A program made the position numbers and the translations under genes. From Hemerocallis citrina (lineage: Eukaryota > Streptophyta > Magnoliopsida > Asparagales > Asphodelaceae): a DNA stretch of 64,000 nucleotides. Below the pieces are notes generated by a model, which was not told the DNA's origin, searched no databases, and saw only the letters and a program-made list of their open reading frames with translations. Shown piece after piece: positions 42,359 to 53,519 of the stretch. Location: the NCBI GenBank assembly GCA_017893485.1, contig CM030360.1, positions 6,932,467 to 6,996,466 of the forward strand. Direction: 5' to 3'. Numbering within the stretch: position 1 is the stretch's first letter; each line of letters opens with the position of its first letter.

Positions 42359-44052
42359 ACTAGTAATATTCTAAATCAATAGAAGGGCCTCTCTCTGAGT
42401 TCAACTGTTTGCATCTCGACTAACCTGTTGATGGTCCAAATATGTCCACACCAACTTAATTGTTTGCTTGTTATCTTATATTTATCGATCACACACCTTA
42501 GATATAATCATTTTACTCGCTACATCTACCAATCATTCTCTAATTACTATTATCCTCAACTCAAAAATAATTCTCATATTTTATTGTGATTCTTGTTTAT
42601 TTTGCAGGACGTCACATAGCTCTCCCATAGGTAAGGAATCGGTAAATCAGATTTATGTGAAGGCAAAGTTTGAATTTGATTTATCAGAGTGTAATGCGGT
42701 TACAAACTTACATTACAAACTTACGGTACAATCCCTTTTTTGTATTAAAAAATATGTGTATTTTGAATGGGAGGAAAAAATCAGGTGGTTGTTTCGAGTG
42801 TACCTTCTCTAATAATGGTATTGTAAATCATTTGGAGTTTGGTTATTATTTGCTATGTAAAAATTATTTGATACTCTCCATGCCTAGGCTCCAATCAGAG
42901 GTTTCTGTTGCTATTTGTCTATATTCGCTCAATCAAACTACTTGCCTTTCTGTGTTGTCTCACAAGAATCTTCTTCTCATCGAGGGAGACTTGAAGCTTA
43001 TTATAGATTAGATCCGTGCAAGAAGCGTTTATGGGCCAATTTTTTGAGAATCTTACTCATGCTTAAAGGAATATATTGGTGAGATGCAACATATGTTTAC
43101 TGAGAGTGGAATGTGTGTGATGCAAAAAAAGAGACATTGTAGTAATTAAAACTTTCTGTGGGTTAACATCTACAACTTGAATTTCTTGTTTTGGCTGAGG
43201 AAGATGCTAGAGAGATTAGGAACGTTCGTGTTTCTAAAAAAATGTCGCTGGACTTATGGACTTTGTATCTGGACTTATGGACTTTTATCTGGCTTATGGA
43301 ACGCTCATGTTTCCAAAAGAAGATTTTGATATTCTACTGCCAACTTAAACCCTAATGGAGATAATATTCTTAGAACATTGATTGCAGTGGCCGAGGTGGG
43401 TGCCAGGGATGAAGCCATAAACTTTTCACATGGGGGCGTAGCTAACAACAAATTCATAAATTGTTCTATTGGTCGGAACAAAAAAATATATTAGATATCA
43501 TTTTGCTTTAATTATTCATAAATTAAATGTGGGAGTGTGACCAAGTAATAAATTGTAGATTATGAGGGAGGTGGATGTTATTTTAAATATAATAGGGGGT
43601 TTTGCATAAATATTAAGGAGGTCTGAAAGGATGAAAATTTAAAAAATCTGGGGATTTTCTGCCAAGTCGAAAGTGCATTTTCCTTCCATGCCCCTACATG
43701 GCTCTGTCAGTGGTGGGCGCAAATGAGTGCAGCTGCACCCACTGGACTTTAAGAAATTGTTTGTAGTCGTAGGAGGACATATTGGGGTTTTGGCTCATTG
43801 GTCAAGACTCGAGTCTTTGGATCTCAAACAAAAGATCTTGGTCTATAATTTCATATTCAAACTAAAAGAGAGTAAAAAAGGAAATGGAAGCTTCTGCAAT
43901 TCCAAATGTATTACTCGATTATTTGTTGTTGCTTCTTGATTAATTCCACCTCCGTTTAATGTTTTTAATTGTACGAGTAACTCCATTGTTTAGAATGGGG
44001 AAATAGTTGGTGGAAGATGAGTAGGAGGCGTAATAGTTCATAGTGCAAATTC
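42359..44052. other. Intergenic, nothing firmly recognised
   Basis: AT-rich sequence with scattered short frames lacking domain motifs. Around 43400-43760 a segment with GCCGAGGTGGGTGCC and GGTGGGCGCAAATGAGTGCA resembles widespread plant repeat sequence, but no boundaries can be given. Confidence 0.4.
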
Positions 44053-45175
44053 TTGACGGCATATCGAAAGAGGAAGAAATTTAGGTATGGGGGTAGAAGT
44101 ATGCACGGCAAAGCTTCCTTCCTATGGAAAGGGGTGGCTAGATTGAGCGAGATGTTCCACGCCAATACCAAGCGTAAAATTGGGAACGGCAAGGACACCT
44201 GGTTTTGTAAAGACAAATGGTGTGGAAATAACACCCTTCTAAGTCTTTTTCAGAAGGGAGCTACTGCCACGGTTAGTTTGATTTCTCTGGTGGTAGATGG
44301 TTGGCGTAATAACACTCTTAGGTTGGAGGTTCGTGCGCAAGGATCTCGGGAGGGATTTAACCAACTGCAACTCCTTAACAACTTCATTCGATCTAGCGAA
44401 CAATGTACGCATGCTACAGAGGATGCGAGATCCTAGAACTTAGGATCGGCGGAAATGTTCTCGGTGGTAGAAATGTATAGGTGGCTTAATGATGAAGGAA
44501 TTAGAACTAAGGAAGCTAGTATATTTGGAAGACAATCGCCCCCATAAAGGTTAAAGCATTTCTATGGCTAGTGACGAATGATGTTATCTTATCAAAGGTC
44601 AATTTACATAAACGAGGTATGCAAATTAACGTCAGATGTTCTAGATGCGCCGATGGGGACGAAGATACTAATCATATTTTATTCAGTTGTCCTAGGGCTA
44701 TGTTAACATAGGAGGTTCTGTGTCTTGGCTTTGGGAGTACAGAGGTACCTATCTCGAGTATAGAGGTTTGGGGACGGTGGAGTGAAAACATAGTTTGTAA
44801 GAACGACATAATAGTCTGGGATATTTCAGTGGCCGCAACTATGTGGGGGTTATGGTTAGACCGTAATGAACTTTGTTTTCACAATATTAATAATAGATTC
44901 CCGGTTATGATGTAGAAAATCTTTGCTTCCATTCACGCTTGGGCAGGTCAAGCATAAGCAAAGAAGAGGATGCGTGTGGAGGAAGAAAATAATTCAGGAC
45001 TGGAGGGAGAGCACTGCAGGATGGATGGAACAGTTCATATAGATCTTCTTTTGTGTGGTTGTTGTAGTTATCTATGTTGTCATTTTGATTATGTAGGATT
45101 TTGACGTATTGTGTACTATTCGTTTCGTTAATTTTTCATTAATGAAGCGATGACGATATCATCTTTTATCTAATT
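44053..45175 (+). pseudogene. 5'-truncated LINE end, second LINE subfamily
   Basis: The plus strand encodes S-F-L-W-K-G-V-A-R-L-S-E-M-F, then KIGNGKDTWFCKDKWCGN, characteristic of the region after the reverse transcriptase in plant LINEs. A zinc-binding segment (C-S-R-C-A-D-G-D-E-D-T-N-H-I-L-F-S-C near 44640) and the L-D-R-N-E-L-C-F-H-N tail follow, with frame breaks. The 3' end has the hairpin GATGACGATATCATC (45149-45163) and a T-rich tail. It is a decayed copy. Confidence 0.75.
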
Positions 45176-45549
45176 TTTTTTACAATGCACGAGTAGAACT
45201 CGATTGGCACCTGCTCATGTATGTATCAGGTTTTGTTTATCTCATTAATTAGTTGCCATTATTCCAAAAATTGCAAAATTCTTAAGGATTTGGGCCCATA
45301 CATATGGAAGTAGAACCCAGTTCACTTCCCTTATCAAGCCCATTAATAATCGGGTCACTTAATTTTAACGCAATAGCAAAGTTAGGCCGAGCTTATTATA
45401 AATGGGAGCCCAAAGAGATCCAATACAAATCAATTCAAGTTGGGCCCAATCACCCTCGAAACCCGGAATTTTTTGCCTTCATAGGCCACTATTTGAAAAT
45501 ATTTACGTTTAAGGGCCAGTTTTCCAACTATTAGCGTTTGTGGGCTACT
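45176..45549. other. Intergenic, nothing recognised
   Basis: Mixed-composition sequence between the LINE tail and the palindromic element. No coding or repeat signal was assigned. Confidence 0.4.
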
Positions 45550-45686
45550 CTGTGCCATGTTAGCAACGACCACTATTCCCAATAGCGGCCTTTTCATTTT
45601 CGAGGTCACTAACAAGAATAATGGCCTATGTTTTAAATTTTTTTGATTTTTTTGCTGTCGATATTTCCTCTAGCGACCTTAGTATA
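45550..45686. mobile_element. Left part of a palindrome-rich DNA element, split by the Retand-type insertion
   Basis: Contains AGC(A)ACGACCACTATTCCCAATAGCGGCC and ends ...GCGACCTTAGTATA. It continues at 63173 with TATATGAGGTCGCTGATGGG. Repeated GGTCGCTA/TAGCGACC words in both orientations resemble the subterminal repeats of CACTA-type DNA transposons, but no CACTA terminus is seen. Confidence 0.5.
45682..45686. repeat. Target-site duplication GTATA (left)
   Basis: This immediately precedes the LTR at 45687. The partner is 63173-63177, just after the second LTR. Confidence 0.9.
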
Positions 45687-46283
45687 TGATATGGCTAAAA
45701 ATGGGGACTTAATCGAGACCGTCCAAATTGGGCACGAATCCTGAAGCCCATGGGTAAAACGGTAATTTCACCTGCAAACGGTTCTGAAGCGGGTACCGGG
45801 TCTCCTTCCCCGAAGAGCCGTTAACCTGCAAACGAATCCACCTCAACCGGGTGCGGGTTTCAACCCGCAATAAACCCGATCCGGAAGGGATAGAATTAGG
45901 GTTTCTGATTAATCTTAATCAACGGCCCTGATTCATATCTATCCTTTCACTGGGGATTAGGGATTACATTCCTTATCTAACCACAGGGGATTACGTTCCT
46001 AATCTGCTCCCAGCGACGCCTATAAATACCCCCCATCTATCTCCAGTATAAGGTAATCAATCTCTCTCCAGTTTTTGCGCTCTTTCATAATCTTTCTAGA
46101 TTACTGACTTGAGCGTCGGAGGGTGCGTCGCCAGGAACAACCCCGGTGTCTCGCACTTTTTGCAGGTGTGCGGCTGGAGCCATCGTCAATTTCAACGGAA
46201 CAGGTACACGGGTTTGCGATTCAGTTTTCCAAAGGATCCACAAATTCTATCTGTTTGCCCCCACACCGAATTTAGCGGCAACA
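45687..46283 (+). repeat. Retand-type 5' LTR
   Basis: Begins TGATATGGC and ends CGGCAACA. It holds a TATA box at 46021-46027 and a pyrimidine-rich leader. A short open frame near its end recurs in the 3' LTR and is not a gene. Confidence 0.93.
46021..46027 (+). promoter_or_regulatory. TATA box of the Retand-type 5' LTR
   Basis: TATAAAT within CGCCTATAAATACC. Transcription would start about 30 bp downstream, near the CAGTATAAGG segment, giving a short R-U5 leader before gag. Confidence 0.7.
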
Positions 46284-46286
46284 GAT

Positions 46287-46304
46287 TGGCGCCGTCTGTG
46301 GGAA
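46287..46304 (+). promoter_or_regulatory. Primer binding site
   Basis: TGGCGCCGTCTGTGGGAA lies three bases inside the 5' LTR, in the expected place. This motif is familiar from Tat-lineage elements. I cannot assign the tRNA with confidence. Confidence 0.7.
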
Positions 46305-46355
46305 ACTAACGAATAGAAACCTAACCTCTTCCCGGTGAACAGACCTTCTCCAGCC

Positions 46356-47810
46356 ATGCCTCCTAGGAAAGTCAGATCAAGAGGGTCAAACCGAGGACCC
46401 AACCCTGATCAGCAGCAAGAAGTCCCCGCTAATCCCGCTCAACAGCAAGGGCAACTTTCCCCCGCAACGGAAGACCCGATCCAGCAGGACCTTCCTCCGC
46501 CCCCAAAGGGTCCTAACCCTCAGAAACAGCCTCTTCACCAAGAACACGTCTCCATCCACAACGCCTCTACGGACTCCATGGCCTCCCATCATCCCCGAGC
46601 CTCTGGTCGCCACAATGCCGCCCTGAACCGCCAGAAAGAGGATGACCTTCGCCGCCATCTGGATGAGAAACGGGCCCGAGAGGGAACCTCCCACCAACAC
46701 CGTCCGGACGAGCAGTACCCTCGCCACCAGGAGTATAGAAGGTCCCCTAATCGGAGGGGTCGGAAAGAATCCCCCGAACACTACCGAAGAAGGCAGCACT
46801 CCCCTACAGGTCGGCAACAGCCTAGGAACAATGAGGCACCTATCACACGTGCCGAGTTCCAGCAGTTCCAAGCGACCGTCCTGCAAGCTCTCAACCACCG
46901 TCCTAACACCAACGCAGCCAAGGGTCCATCCCCTCCTCTGGTCCGAAGCCCTCGCCGACGGTCCCCGTCTCCTCCTCCGGTCCGAAGCCCTCGCCGACGG
47001 TCCCCGTCTCCTCTTCCGGTCCGAAGCCCTCGCAGACGGTCCCCATCTCCTCGTCCTGCTCCAAGCAACTCTCGGCGTACCCCAAGTCCTCGCCGCTCCC
47101 GAAGTTACCGTCGCCGTAGCCCTCGCTCTCCCTCCTACAAAGACGAGTCTAGAGGCTCGGCTGATTTTCATCGGAGGGACGACGCCATGTATCGCCGTCT
47201 TCATAAGGTAGAGAGGCGCCTGGGTCAGATAGGCCGAGAAGAAGAGCTTAGGGGGAGGACCCTCCGTCCTAGCCGACCCCCCTTCTCCCGAACCATTGTG
47301 GATGCACCTGTGCCGTTCGGCTTCAAACCTCCCCAATTTGAAACTTACACCGGGGAGACCGACCCGGTTGACCACATCGAAAGCTTCAAGACATTGATGC
47401 TCCTCCACCAAGCTTCCGATGCCCTCCTCTACAAGACCTTCCCCGCAACTCTCAAGGGCCCAGCTCGAGAATGGTACTCTCGACCTGCCCCCTCCTCAAT
47501 CTTCTCCTTCGAGCAGTTCGAGACCCTTTTCGTCACCCATTTCGTAAGCAGCCGAAGGGCTGAGAAGACTAGCATCTCCCTATTACACCTCCACCAGAAG
47601 AAGGGGGAGAAACTGAGAGACTATGTGAAGAGGTTCACAGCAGAAGCCAGGTTCATAGCATCCCTCGACCAGTCGGTCGCTACGGCAGCATTTCAATCTA
47701 ACGTCCTCAATTCCAACCTTCGCTCCTCCCTCGCCAAGAAGCCTCCGCAGAACTTTTCCGATCTCCTCCTTCGCAATGAAAAATACATCCGGGCCGAAGA
47801 GGCCGAATAA
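46356..47810 (+). CDS. Retand-type Gag, ends at an in-frame TAA
   Basis: Starts at the ATG 46356 (MPPRKVRSRG...); upstream in-frame codons lack an ATG. The N-terminal half is Pro/Arg/Ser-rich, with three tandem copies of a 13-residue SR-type unit (R-S-P-R-R-R-S-P-S-P-x-P-V, 46938-47055). The conserved gag core lies at about residues 325-480: FKPPQFETYTGETDPVDHIE, GPAREWYSRPAPSSIFSFEQ, FVTHFVSSRRAEKTSISLLH, GEKLRDYVKRFTAEA. It packages element RNA. The TAA at 47808-47810 separates it from pol in the same frame, so the stop is either a mutation or a programmed readthrough point. Confidence 0.88.
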   Translation: MPPRKVRSRGSNRGPNPDQQQEVPANPAQQQGQLSPATEDPIQQDLPPPPKGPNPQKQPLHQEHVSIHNASTDSMASHHPRASGRHNAALNRQKEDDLRRHLDEKRAREGTSHQHRPDEQYPRHQEYRRSPNRRGRKESPEHYRRRQHSPTGRQQPRNNEAPITRAEFQQFQATVLQALNHRPNTNAAKGPSPPLVRSPRRRSPSPPPVRSPRRRSPSPLPVRSPRRRSPSPRPAPSNSRRTPSPRRSRSYRRRSPRSPSYKDESRGSADFHRRDDAMYRRLHKVERRLGQIGREEELRGRTLRPSRPPFSRTIVDAPVPFGFKPPQFETYTGETDPVDHIESFKTLMLLHQASDALLYKTFPATLKGPAREWYSRPAPSSIFSFEQFETLFVTHFVSSRRAEKTSISLLHLHQKKGEKLRDYVKRFTAEARFIASLDQSVATAAFQSNVLNSNLRSSLAKKPPQNFSDLLLRNEKYIRAEEAE

Positions 47811-47966
47811 CGACCCAACTGGGAAGGGTCTTCCTCCGGATTTAAGAGGAAGGGAACAGAAGAGGAAGGAGCCAAGAAGCTCCAAAAGGATAATGCCGGC
47901 CAGAAGCGACCTCCTCCCAGATTCGAGAAGTTCACTCCCCTCACCACTAACGTCTCAACCATTCTA

Positions 47967-50123
47967 ATGGAAGTCGAAAAGGAAGGTATCATACCTCCTG
48001 CTCCGAGGATGAACACCCCTGCCAAAAGAAGAGATAAAGAGAAATGGTGCCGTTATCATCGGGACCATGGGCATGACACCAACGACTGTCGCGCCTTAAA
48101 GAATGAGATAGAAGCTCTTATACAGAGGGGGCAGCTGAACAGGTTCGTGAGAAAGGACCGAGCAGAACTTCCTCTTCCGCCTCGGGGGGCTAACAAGCGT
48201 CCAGAACGAGAAGAGACGCCCGGTTTTGAGGAAGAGCGAGTCCTTCACCTCATTCATGGGGGCCCAATGGGGGGCTCCTCAAATTCCTCCCGGAAAGCCT
48301 TTATAAGAGAGGTCAACTCAGTCCAGACCACCCCTCCCCCCAAAGGCCTTGGAGTGCCTGTCACCTTCTCCGACGAAGACCTTGAAGGAGTCCGGACCCC
48401 ATATTGTGACGCACTTGTCATTAGCCTTCACATGGCAAATTTCAAAGTGGAAAGGATCCTAGTGGACAACGGCAGCTCCGTAAACATCCTCTTCCTCGCC
48501 GCGTTTAAAGGCCTCAAGCTCTCCCGAGACAGACTCAAGCCCGCAGGCTACACGCTCCATGGGTTCACGGGAGTGCCAGTGACTATTGAAGGGGTGATCA
48601 CCCTCGACGTAACCGCTGGCAAAACTCCTACTACCAGGACGGAGTCGATGGATTTCATGGTCGTAGATGTCCCAGCTGCCTACAATGTCATTTTGGGTCG
48701 GCCCGGACTAGCCGCCCTTGAAGCCGTTCCCTCTGCCTACCACCTCAAAATGAAGTTCCCCACTCGGGCCGGAGTGGGGGAGGTAAGGGGCAATCAGGAA
48801 CAAGCCCGCAAGTGCTACATGACCACCACCCTTGGACCCGTACTCTCCTTAGAAGCTCTGGAAATCCCCCAAGATGTTGATCGACCAACGTCCGAGCCGG
48901 TGGAAGAATTGGAGGAAGTACTCTTCTCTGAGCAGGAGCCGAATCATAAATTCTTTGTTAGCAAGACCCTTCCGTCCGCCCTCTACTCGGATATTGTGCA
49001 ATGCATCCGAGGGAACCAAGACCTCTTCGCCTGGTCAGCCGCAGACATGCCTGGCATCTCCGAAGAACTCTTAGTCCACCGCCTCAGCGTTGATTCGGGA
49101 TCCAAACCGGTTCAACAGAAGAGGCATAAATTCGCCCCCGAGCGCCAGGTCGCTATTAAAGAGGAAGTGGACAAGCTGTTGAAGGCCCGGTTCATACAGG
49201 AGGTAAACTATCCTGAGTGGTTGTCAAACGTAGTAATGGTAAAGAAGTCCAATGGGACTTGGAGGATTTGTATTGATTTTACCGACCTCAACAAGGCTTG
49301 CCCCAAGGATCCTTTCCCTCTTCTGAGTATAGACACTCTGATTGATGCAACCTCGGGACATGAGCTTCTTAGCTTCATGGACGCCTTCTCAGGTTACAAT
49401 CAGATAAGAATGTTCCCACCAGATATCCCGACGACCTCTTTTATAACCGACCAAGGCCTCTATTGCTACAGGGTCATGCCGTTCGGTCTAAAGAATGCGG
49501 GTGCTACATACCAGCGACTCGTCAACAAGGTTTTTCAGGCCCAGATCGGCCGCAATATGGAGGTGTATGTTGACGACATGCTCGTAAAAAGCACCCGAGG
49601 CGTTGATCATGTGACCGACCTGCAAGAGGCGTTTGACGTCCTCAGAAAGCACAATATGAGACTCAACCCGAACAAGTGTGCGTTCGGCGTCTCATCAGGG
49701 AAGTTCCTCGGCTTCATGGTTAGCCAACGAGGAATTGAAGCAAACCCGGAGAAGATCAAGGCCATATTGGACATGGCCCCTCCTCGAAATGTCAAAGAAG
49801 TCCAAAGGTTGACTGGTCGCCTAGCCGCCATAGGGCGCTTTCTGTCGAAGTCCGGGGAGAAATGCCTCCCGTTCTTCAAAGCCCTCAGGGGGGATAAAGG
49901 ATTTGAGTGGGGGCAGCAGCAGCAAGACTCCTTCGACCAGCTTAAAGCTTACCTCGTCAATCCGCCTCTGCTCAGCAAACCAATACCTGGCGAACCGCTG
50001 TACCTCTACCTGGCAGCCTCTGAGCAGACCCTTAGTGCGGTACTAGTTAGAGAAGAAGACCGGGCTCAGAAGCCATCATCCCCTAGAAGTCGGGCTACCC
50101 TCTCCTCGTCTGATAGCGTATGA
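47967..50123 (+). CDS. Retand-type Pol: knuckle, protease and reverse transcriptase, truncated in RNase H
   Basis: In frame with gag; the codons from 47811 to 47966 are also open. A zinc-knuckle-like block WCRYHRDHGHDTNDCRALKN stands near the start. The protease active site is L-V-D-N-G-S-S (about residue 165). The reverse transcriptase shows WLSNVVMVKKSNGTWRICID, the MPFGLKNAGATYQ block and the catalytic YVDD (about 49566-49577). The connection domain runs into RNase H (LYLYLAASEQTLSAVLVREE). At about 50071 the RNase H sequence jumps to integrase C-terminal sequence out of frame, and the ORF ends at 50123 after 17 missense residues. RNase H and the integrase core are lost, so the product cannot complete integration. 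Confidence 0.9.
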   Translation: MEVEKEGIIPPAPRMNTPAKRRDKEKWCRYHRDHGHDTNDCRALKNEIEALIQRGQLNRFVRKDRAELPLPPRGANKRPEREETPGFEEERVLHLIHGGPMGGSSNSSRKAFIREVNSVQTTPPPKGLGVPVTFSDEDLEGVRTPYCDALVISLHMANFKVERILVDNGSSVNILFLAAFKGLKLSRDRLKPAGYTLHGFTGVPVTIEGVITLDVTAGKTPTTRTESMDFMVVDVPAAYNVILGRPGLAALEAVPSAYHLKMKFPTRAGVGEVRGNQEQARKCYMTTTLGPVLSLEALEIPQDVDRPTSEPVEELEEVLFSEQEPNHKFFVSKTLPSALYSDIVQCIRGNQDLFAWSAADMPGISEELLVHRLSVDSGSKPVQQKRHKFAPERQVAIKEEVDKLLKARFIQEVNYPEWLSNVVMVKKSNGTWRICIDFTDLNKACPKDPFPLLSIDTLIDATSGHELLSFMDAFSGYNQIRMFPPDIPTTSFITDQGLYCYRVMPFGLKNAGATYQRLVNKVFQAQIGRNMEVYVDDMLVKSTRGVDHVTDLQEAFDVLRKHNMRLNPNKCAFGVSSGKFLGFMVSQRGIEANPEKIKAILDMAPPRNVKEVQRLTGRLAAIGRFLSKSGEKCLPFFKALRGDKGFEWGQQQQDSFDQLKAYLVNPPLLSKPIPGEPLYLYLAASEQTLSAVLVREEDRAQKPSSPRSRATLSSSDSV

Positions 50124-50475
50124 AGAAGAGCAGAATGCTAGGGAGCTCAGAGCAAGCCTAGATCTCATAGATGAAATCCGAGAAAGAGCTGCCATACGCC
50201 AGCAAACTTACCGAAGAAGAATTGAGCTAGCATACAACAGAAGAGTCCGCCCAACGGACCTCAAAGAAGGGGATCTGGTCCTCCGAAAGTTGGCCATCTC
50301 GTTCCCCGGACAGAAAGGCAAATTGGCCCCGAATTGGGAGAGACCGTACAAGATCTCTAAGGTAATCTGCCCCGGCGCATACAAGCTAGAAGATCTCGAA
50401 GGCAGGGAGATTCCCAGGAGCTGGAATGCCGACCATCTCCTAAAATTCCAAGAAAAGGCAACAACGCCTCTCTAA
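50072..50475 (+). pseudogene. Integrase C-terminal remnant
   Basis: In a frame different from pol, the plus strand reads E-A-I-I-P-L-E-V-G-L-P-S-P-R, then RRRIELAYNRRVRPTDLKEG, D-L-V-L-R-K-L, and W-E-R-P-Y-K-I-S-K-V...G-A-Y-K-L-E-D-L-E-G to a stop at 50475. This is the end of a Ty3/gypsy integrase with its GPY/F-like module. About 2 kb of coding that should precede it is missing. Confidence 0.85.
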
Positions 50476-50666
50476 GTAATTCGAGATGTCGAACCATTCC
50501 TTTCCGTTACTTGTAGTGACTCTTTCGTAATATTTTTGTTTTCGTTTTTTCCTTGTAATAACGGCTAGCAACTTTAGAAGCAGCCGATCAGTGGATATTA
50601 ATAAATGAAGTGCTTTTTCATATTTTTGCTACTGTCACATCTCTCTGCTTTTAACTCTCTAATCTC

Positions 50667-51076
50667 ACGATGGTTCGGAGTCCAACACTCGGTTCGACCC
50701 TACTTCCCCGGCTCGCCCATAAGCGAGCCGAGAGTAGATCACCGTTCGGAATTGCTCCTGCAGCCGTTGAATGGTTCGGAGTCCAACACTTGGCTCGACT
50801 CTACTTCGCAAGTTCGCTCCTAAGTGAGCTAGAAGTAGTTCGCCATTCGGAACTGCTCCCACAACCCTTAAACCAATATCACGATGGTTCGGAGTCCAAC
50901 ACTCGGTTCGACCCTACTTCCCCGGCTCGCCCATAAGCGAGCCGAGAGTAGATCACCGTTTGGAATTGCTCCTGCAGCCGTTGAATGGTTCGGAGTCCAA
51001 CACTTGGCTCGATTCTACTTCGCAAGTTCGCTCCTAAGCGAGCTAGAAGTAGTTCACCATTCGGAACTGCTCCCAC
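50667..51076. repeat. 214-bp tandem array, left part
   Basis: Units start at the TGGTTCGGAGTCCAACAC word (50671, 50885) with a 214-bp period. Each unit is a dimer: the word recurs about 101 bp later with diverged sequence. Each half contains a hairpin, GGCTCGC-CCATAA-GCGAGCC in the first and AGTTCGCT-CCTA-AGCGAGCT in the second. The array is cut at 51076 by the solo LTR. Confidence 0.93.
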
Positions 51077-52854
51077 TGTAACACCCCGCAAAATTTAATT
51101 GATAATTTTGCTCTCGGGTGTTACGCACGTGCATTTTGTACTATTACTGATCATATCCATAACGCATTTTGATATGTATTTTGAATTCTGATTATTTATT
51201 TCAATCCCGTATTCTTAAAACCCATTTGGGACATCTCAAATACTAAATTTCAATCTTTGAGTTTTTACGTGTTTTTACGTATTATCGATGCACGTGTCGA
51301 TTTTGGGTATTCCACCGTTACGTGCAAAGTTTTCAATGGACTTCAATCATTTATTTTTATAAACATGTTTGAATTTGTTTTGTAAATGAAAATTCAATTT
51401 TTGACTATCTTTATTAAAATAAAATTTCTACGTGCAATACACGTGTTTTCTGTATGTTTGAGTATATCATCGAAAATGTATATTAAATATACTTTATATT
51501 GCATTCCAATTAATTATAAATATTTTTCGGTTGATAAAGCCAATTTTGTATTTTTGAGATTTTCCGGGCGACGCACGTGTTTTGGTGCACGTGTTTTAAG
51601 CGTATTATTCTTTCAAAATAAATTTCATGAAATTGTTTGTGTCTAATTTTATTGTGCATGAAAAGTATAATTTTCAAGTTATTTTTATATATTTATTACA
51701 TAAATAAATAATTGTTTTAAAGAGATTAAATAAATAAATTGTTTTTGTACACAAAGCACGTGCACGTGCACACGTGCGATGTGCACACAATATTGGGGCC
51801 GGGCTGTTTTAGAAGAGGGAAAATTCTGAAGTTTTGATTTTGAAATGGGAGGGAAAACAAGTTACAAAGTTTAAATATGGGGTTAGTGGAGTTCATGTGG
51901 GAGGTGGTTGCTATAACTACCCATTAGCTCTCTTATAAAGATACACCCTTAGTCTCTCATTCTCTCATCTCTTCTCCTCTTTCTCTCTTGCCCATGCCGA
52001 AACCAACCAAAAGCCAGCAAAGACCTTGTCCATTCTCCACCTAATCACCATTCCACTTGCCTATATACATATACTAATGTATATATATGTACATACATAG
52101 TATGTGTACATGAAAGAAGATGGGAGTTGTTCTTGATGTTGCCGAATGGAGTGGGGATGGAGATGCTCTTGATGATGGATGCTTGCCGAAATGTGGATTG
52201 AAGGCTTGGCTTTGGTGCACGGATTTCGAGGAGGTTGCAATTGGAGTTTTCTTTGGGAGCTCCTAATTCTAGGAGTTCATTTGAGTACAAATCTTCAATT
52301 TAGGTGGGTGTTTCTTAAATGCTTTCTAATTTAGGAGTAGAAATGCATGATAGTTGGTATGTGATTCATTTGGTTGAAATTGAATTGGTATTATGAGATT
52401 ACATGCACATTAATGAATCGTTAAATCTTGATTGATTATGGTAAATGCAAATTGCTATGCTTGTTATGATTGCTAGTTGAATTGCTAGAATTAAAGTGAT
52501 TGTATGAAATTGACCTATGATGAGACATTGGTTAAAATAATGCAAATATGTTGTTTGTTGGGAATGTGGCAAAGAAGTGCAATTATAACCTCAAAATGTT
52601 ATTTATACAAGTATAGAGATTTTTTATAAAGTGATTTTGATAATAGACAACAGTTTATTTGAAAACTTGATTGAATATATGTCTTGATGCATTTTAAGGA
52701 TTTCGTTGAAAAATGAGAAACTTGTTATTGGGTAACTTATTCGATGTTATTTTAAAAGGAATATATTATGGAAATAATTTATATTTTGTATATGGAAGAA
52801 CCAATCGATTAAAAGGTCGAAAAGTGTATGCAAAGATGCAAGTTGTGGATTTGA

Positions 52855-53023
52855 CAGTCGACTGATTATTTCCACAGTCGACTGGTAAGTGTTAAAAATT
52901 GGTTTTCGTCAGCGGGACAGTCGACTGACTACCTTCACAGTCGACTGATGCTGTCATAAATTTGATGTTTGAGTTTTCAAAGTATTCGCGGAACAGTCGA
53001 CTGATACTGCCACCAGTCGACTG
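52855..53023. repeat. Three pairs of the palindrome CAGTCGACTG at exact 20-bp spacing
   Basis: Copies start at 52855/52875, 52918/52938 and 52994/53014. Within each pair the starts are 20 bp apart, leaving ten variable bases between the palindromes. The pairs are separated by unrelated sequence. Confidence 0.95.
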
Positions 53024-53519
53024 AACCGAACTGTTTTTCTGGTTCTTGAGTTTGAAATTGATTTTGACAAATGAAAGTTAAATAAGTTGAATATGAGACT
53101 TTATGGTTATTAATATTTGATTGAGTTTTATTGTGAAATGCACACCCGGATATGAAAGATGAAATTGACAAAGAAATCAAATTGAAATTGTTCTCATGTT
53201 ATGAGATTATAAAAAGAAATGTTTTGAGAAAGAGTTTGTGAACAAAAGAAATGGAATTGTTATTTGAGATTGATTATGAAATATTGTTGATCTCTAGAAA
53301 GAGATGGTTGTTGGAATCTAGAGACTAGGCGAGACCCTAGTGACCGGCAGTATTATTTATGATTTTTGAGAGCTAACCGCTGAGGGTTGAGCATCTCTTG
53401 AGAAGTAGCCAGGTAAGCTGACTGTCTCTGTTGTTGATTTAAGTCCGGTAGGGTAAGCTAGCTCTAGGTTGTGATGATTTTCTTTTATAACAAACATTGT
53501 AAGGCTGTAATGGAAGTAA

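Noticed and set aside
46109..46309. A Cys-containing 66-residue frame near the end of the 5' LTR
   Set aside because: It recurs in the 3' LTR at 62998-63213 and spans the R-U5 and primer-site boundary, so it is LTR sequence.
46386..47411. A 341-residue open frame on the minus strand opposite gag
   Set aside because: It mirrors the codon bias and the 39-bp SR-type repeats of gag on the other strand. It has no domain motif and crosses the conserved gag core.
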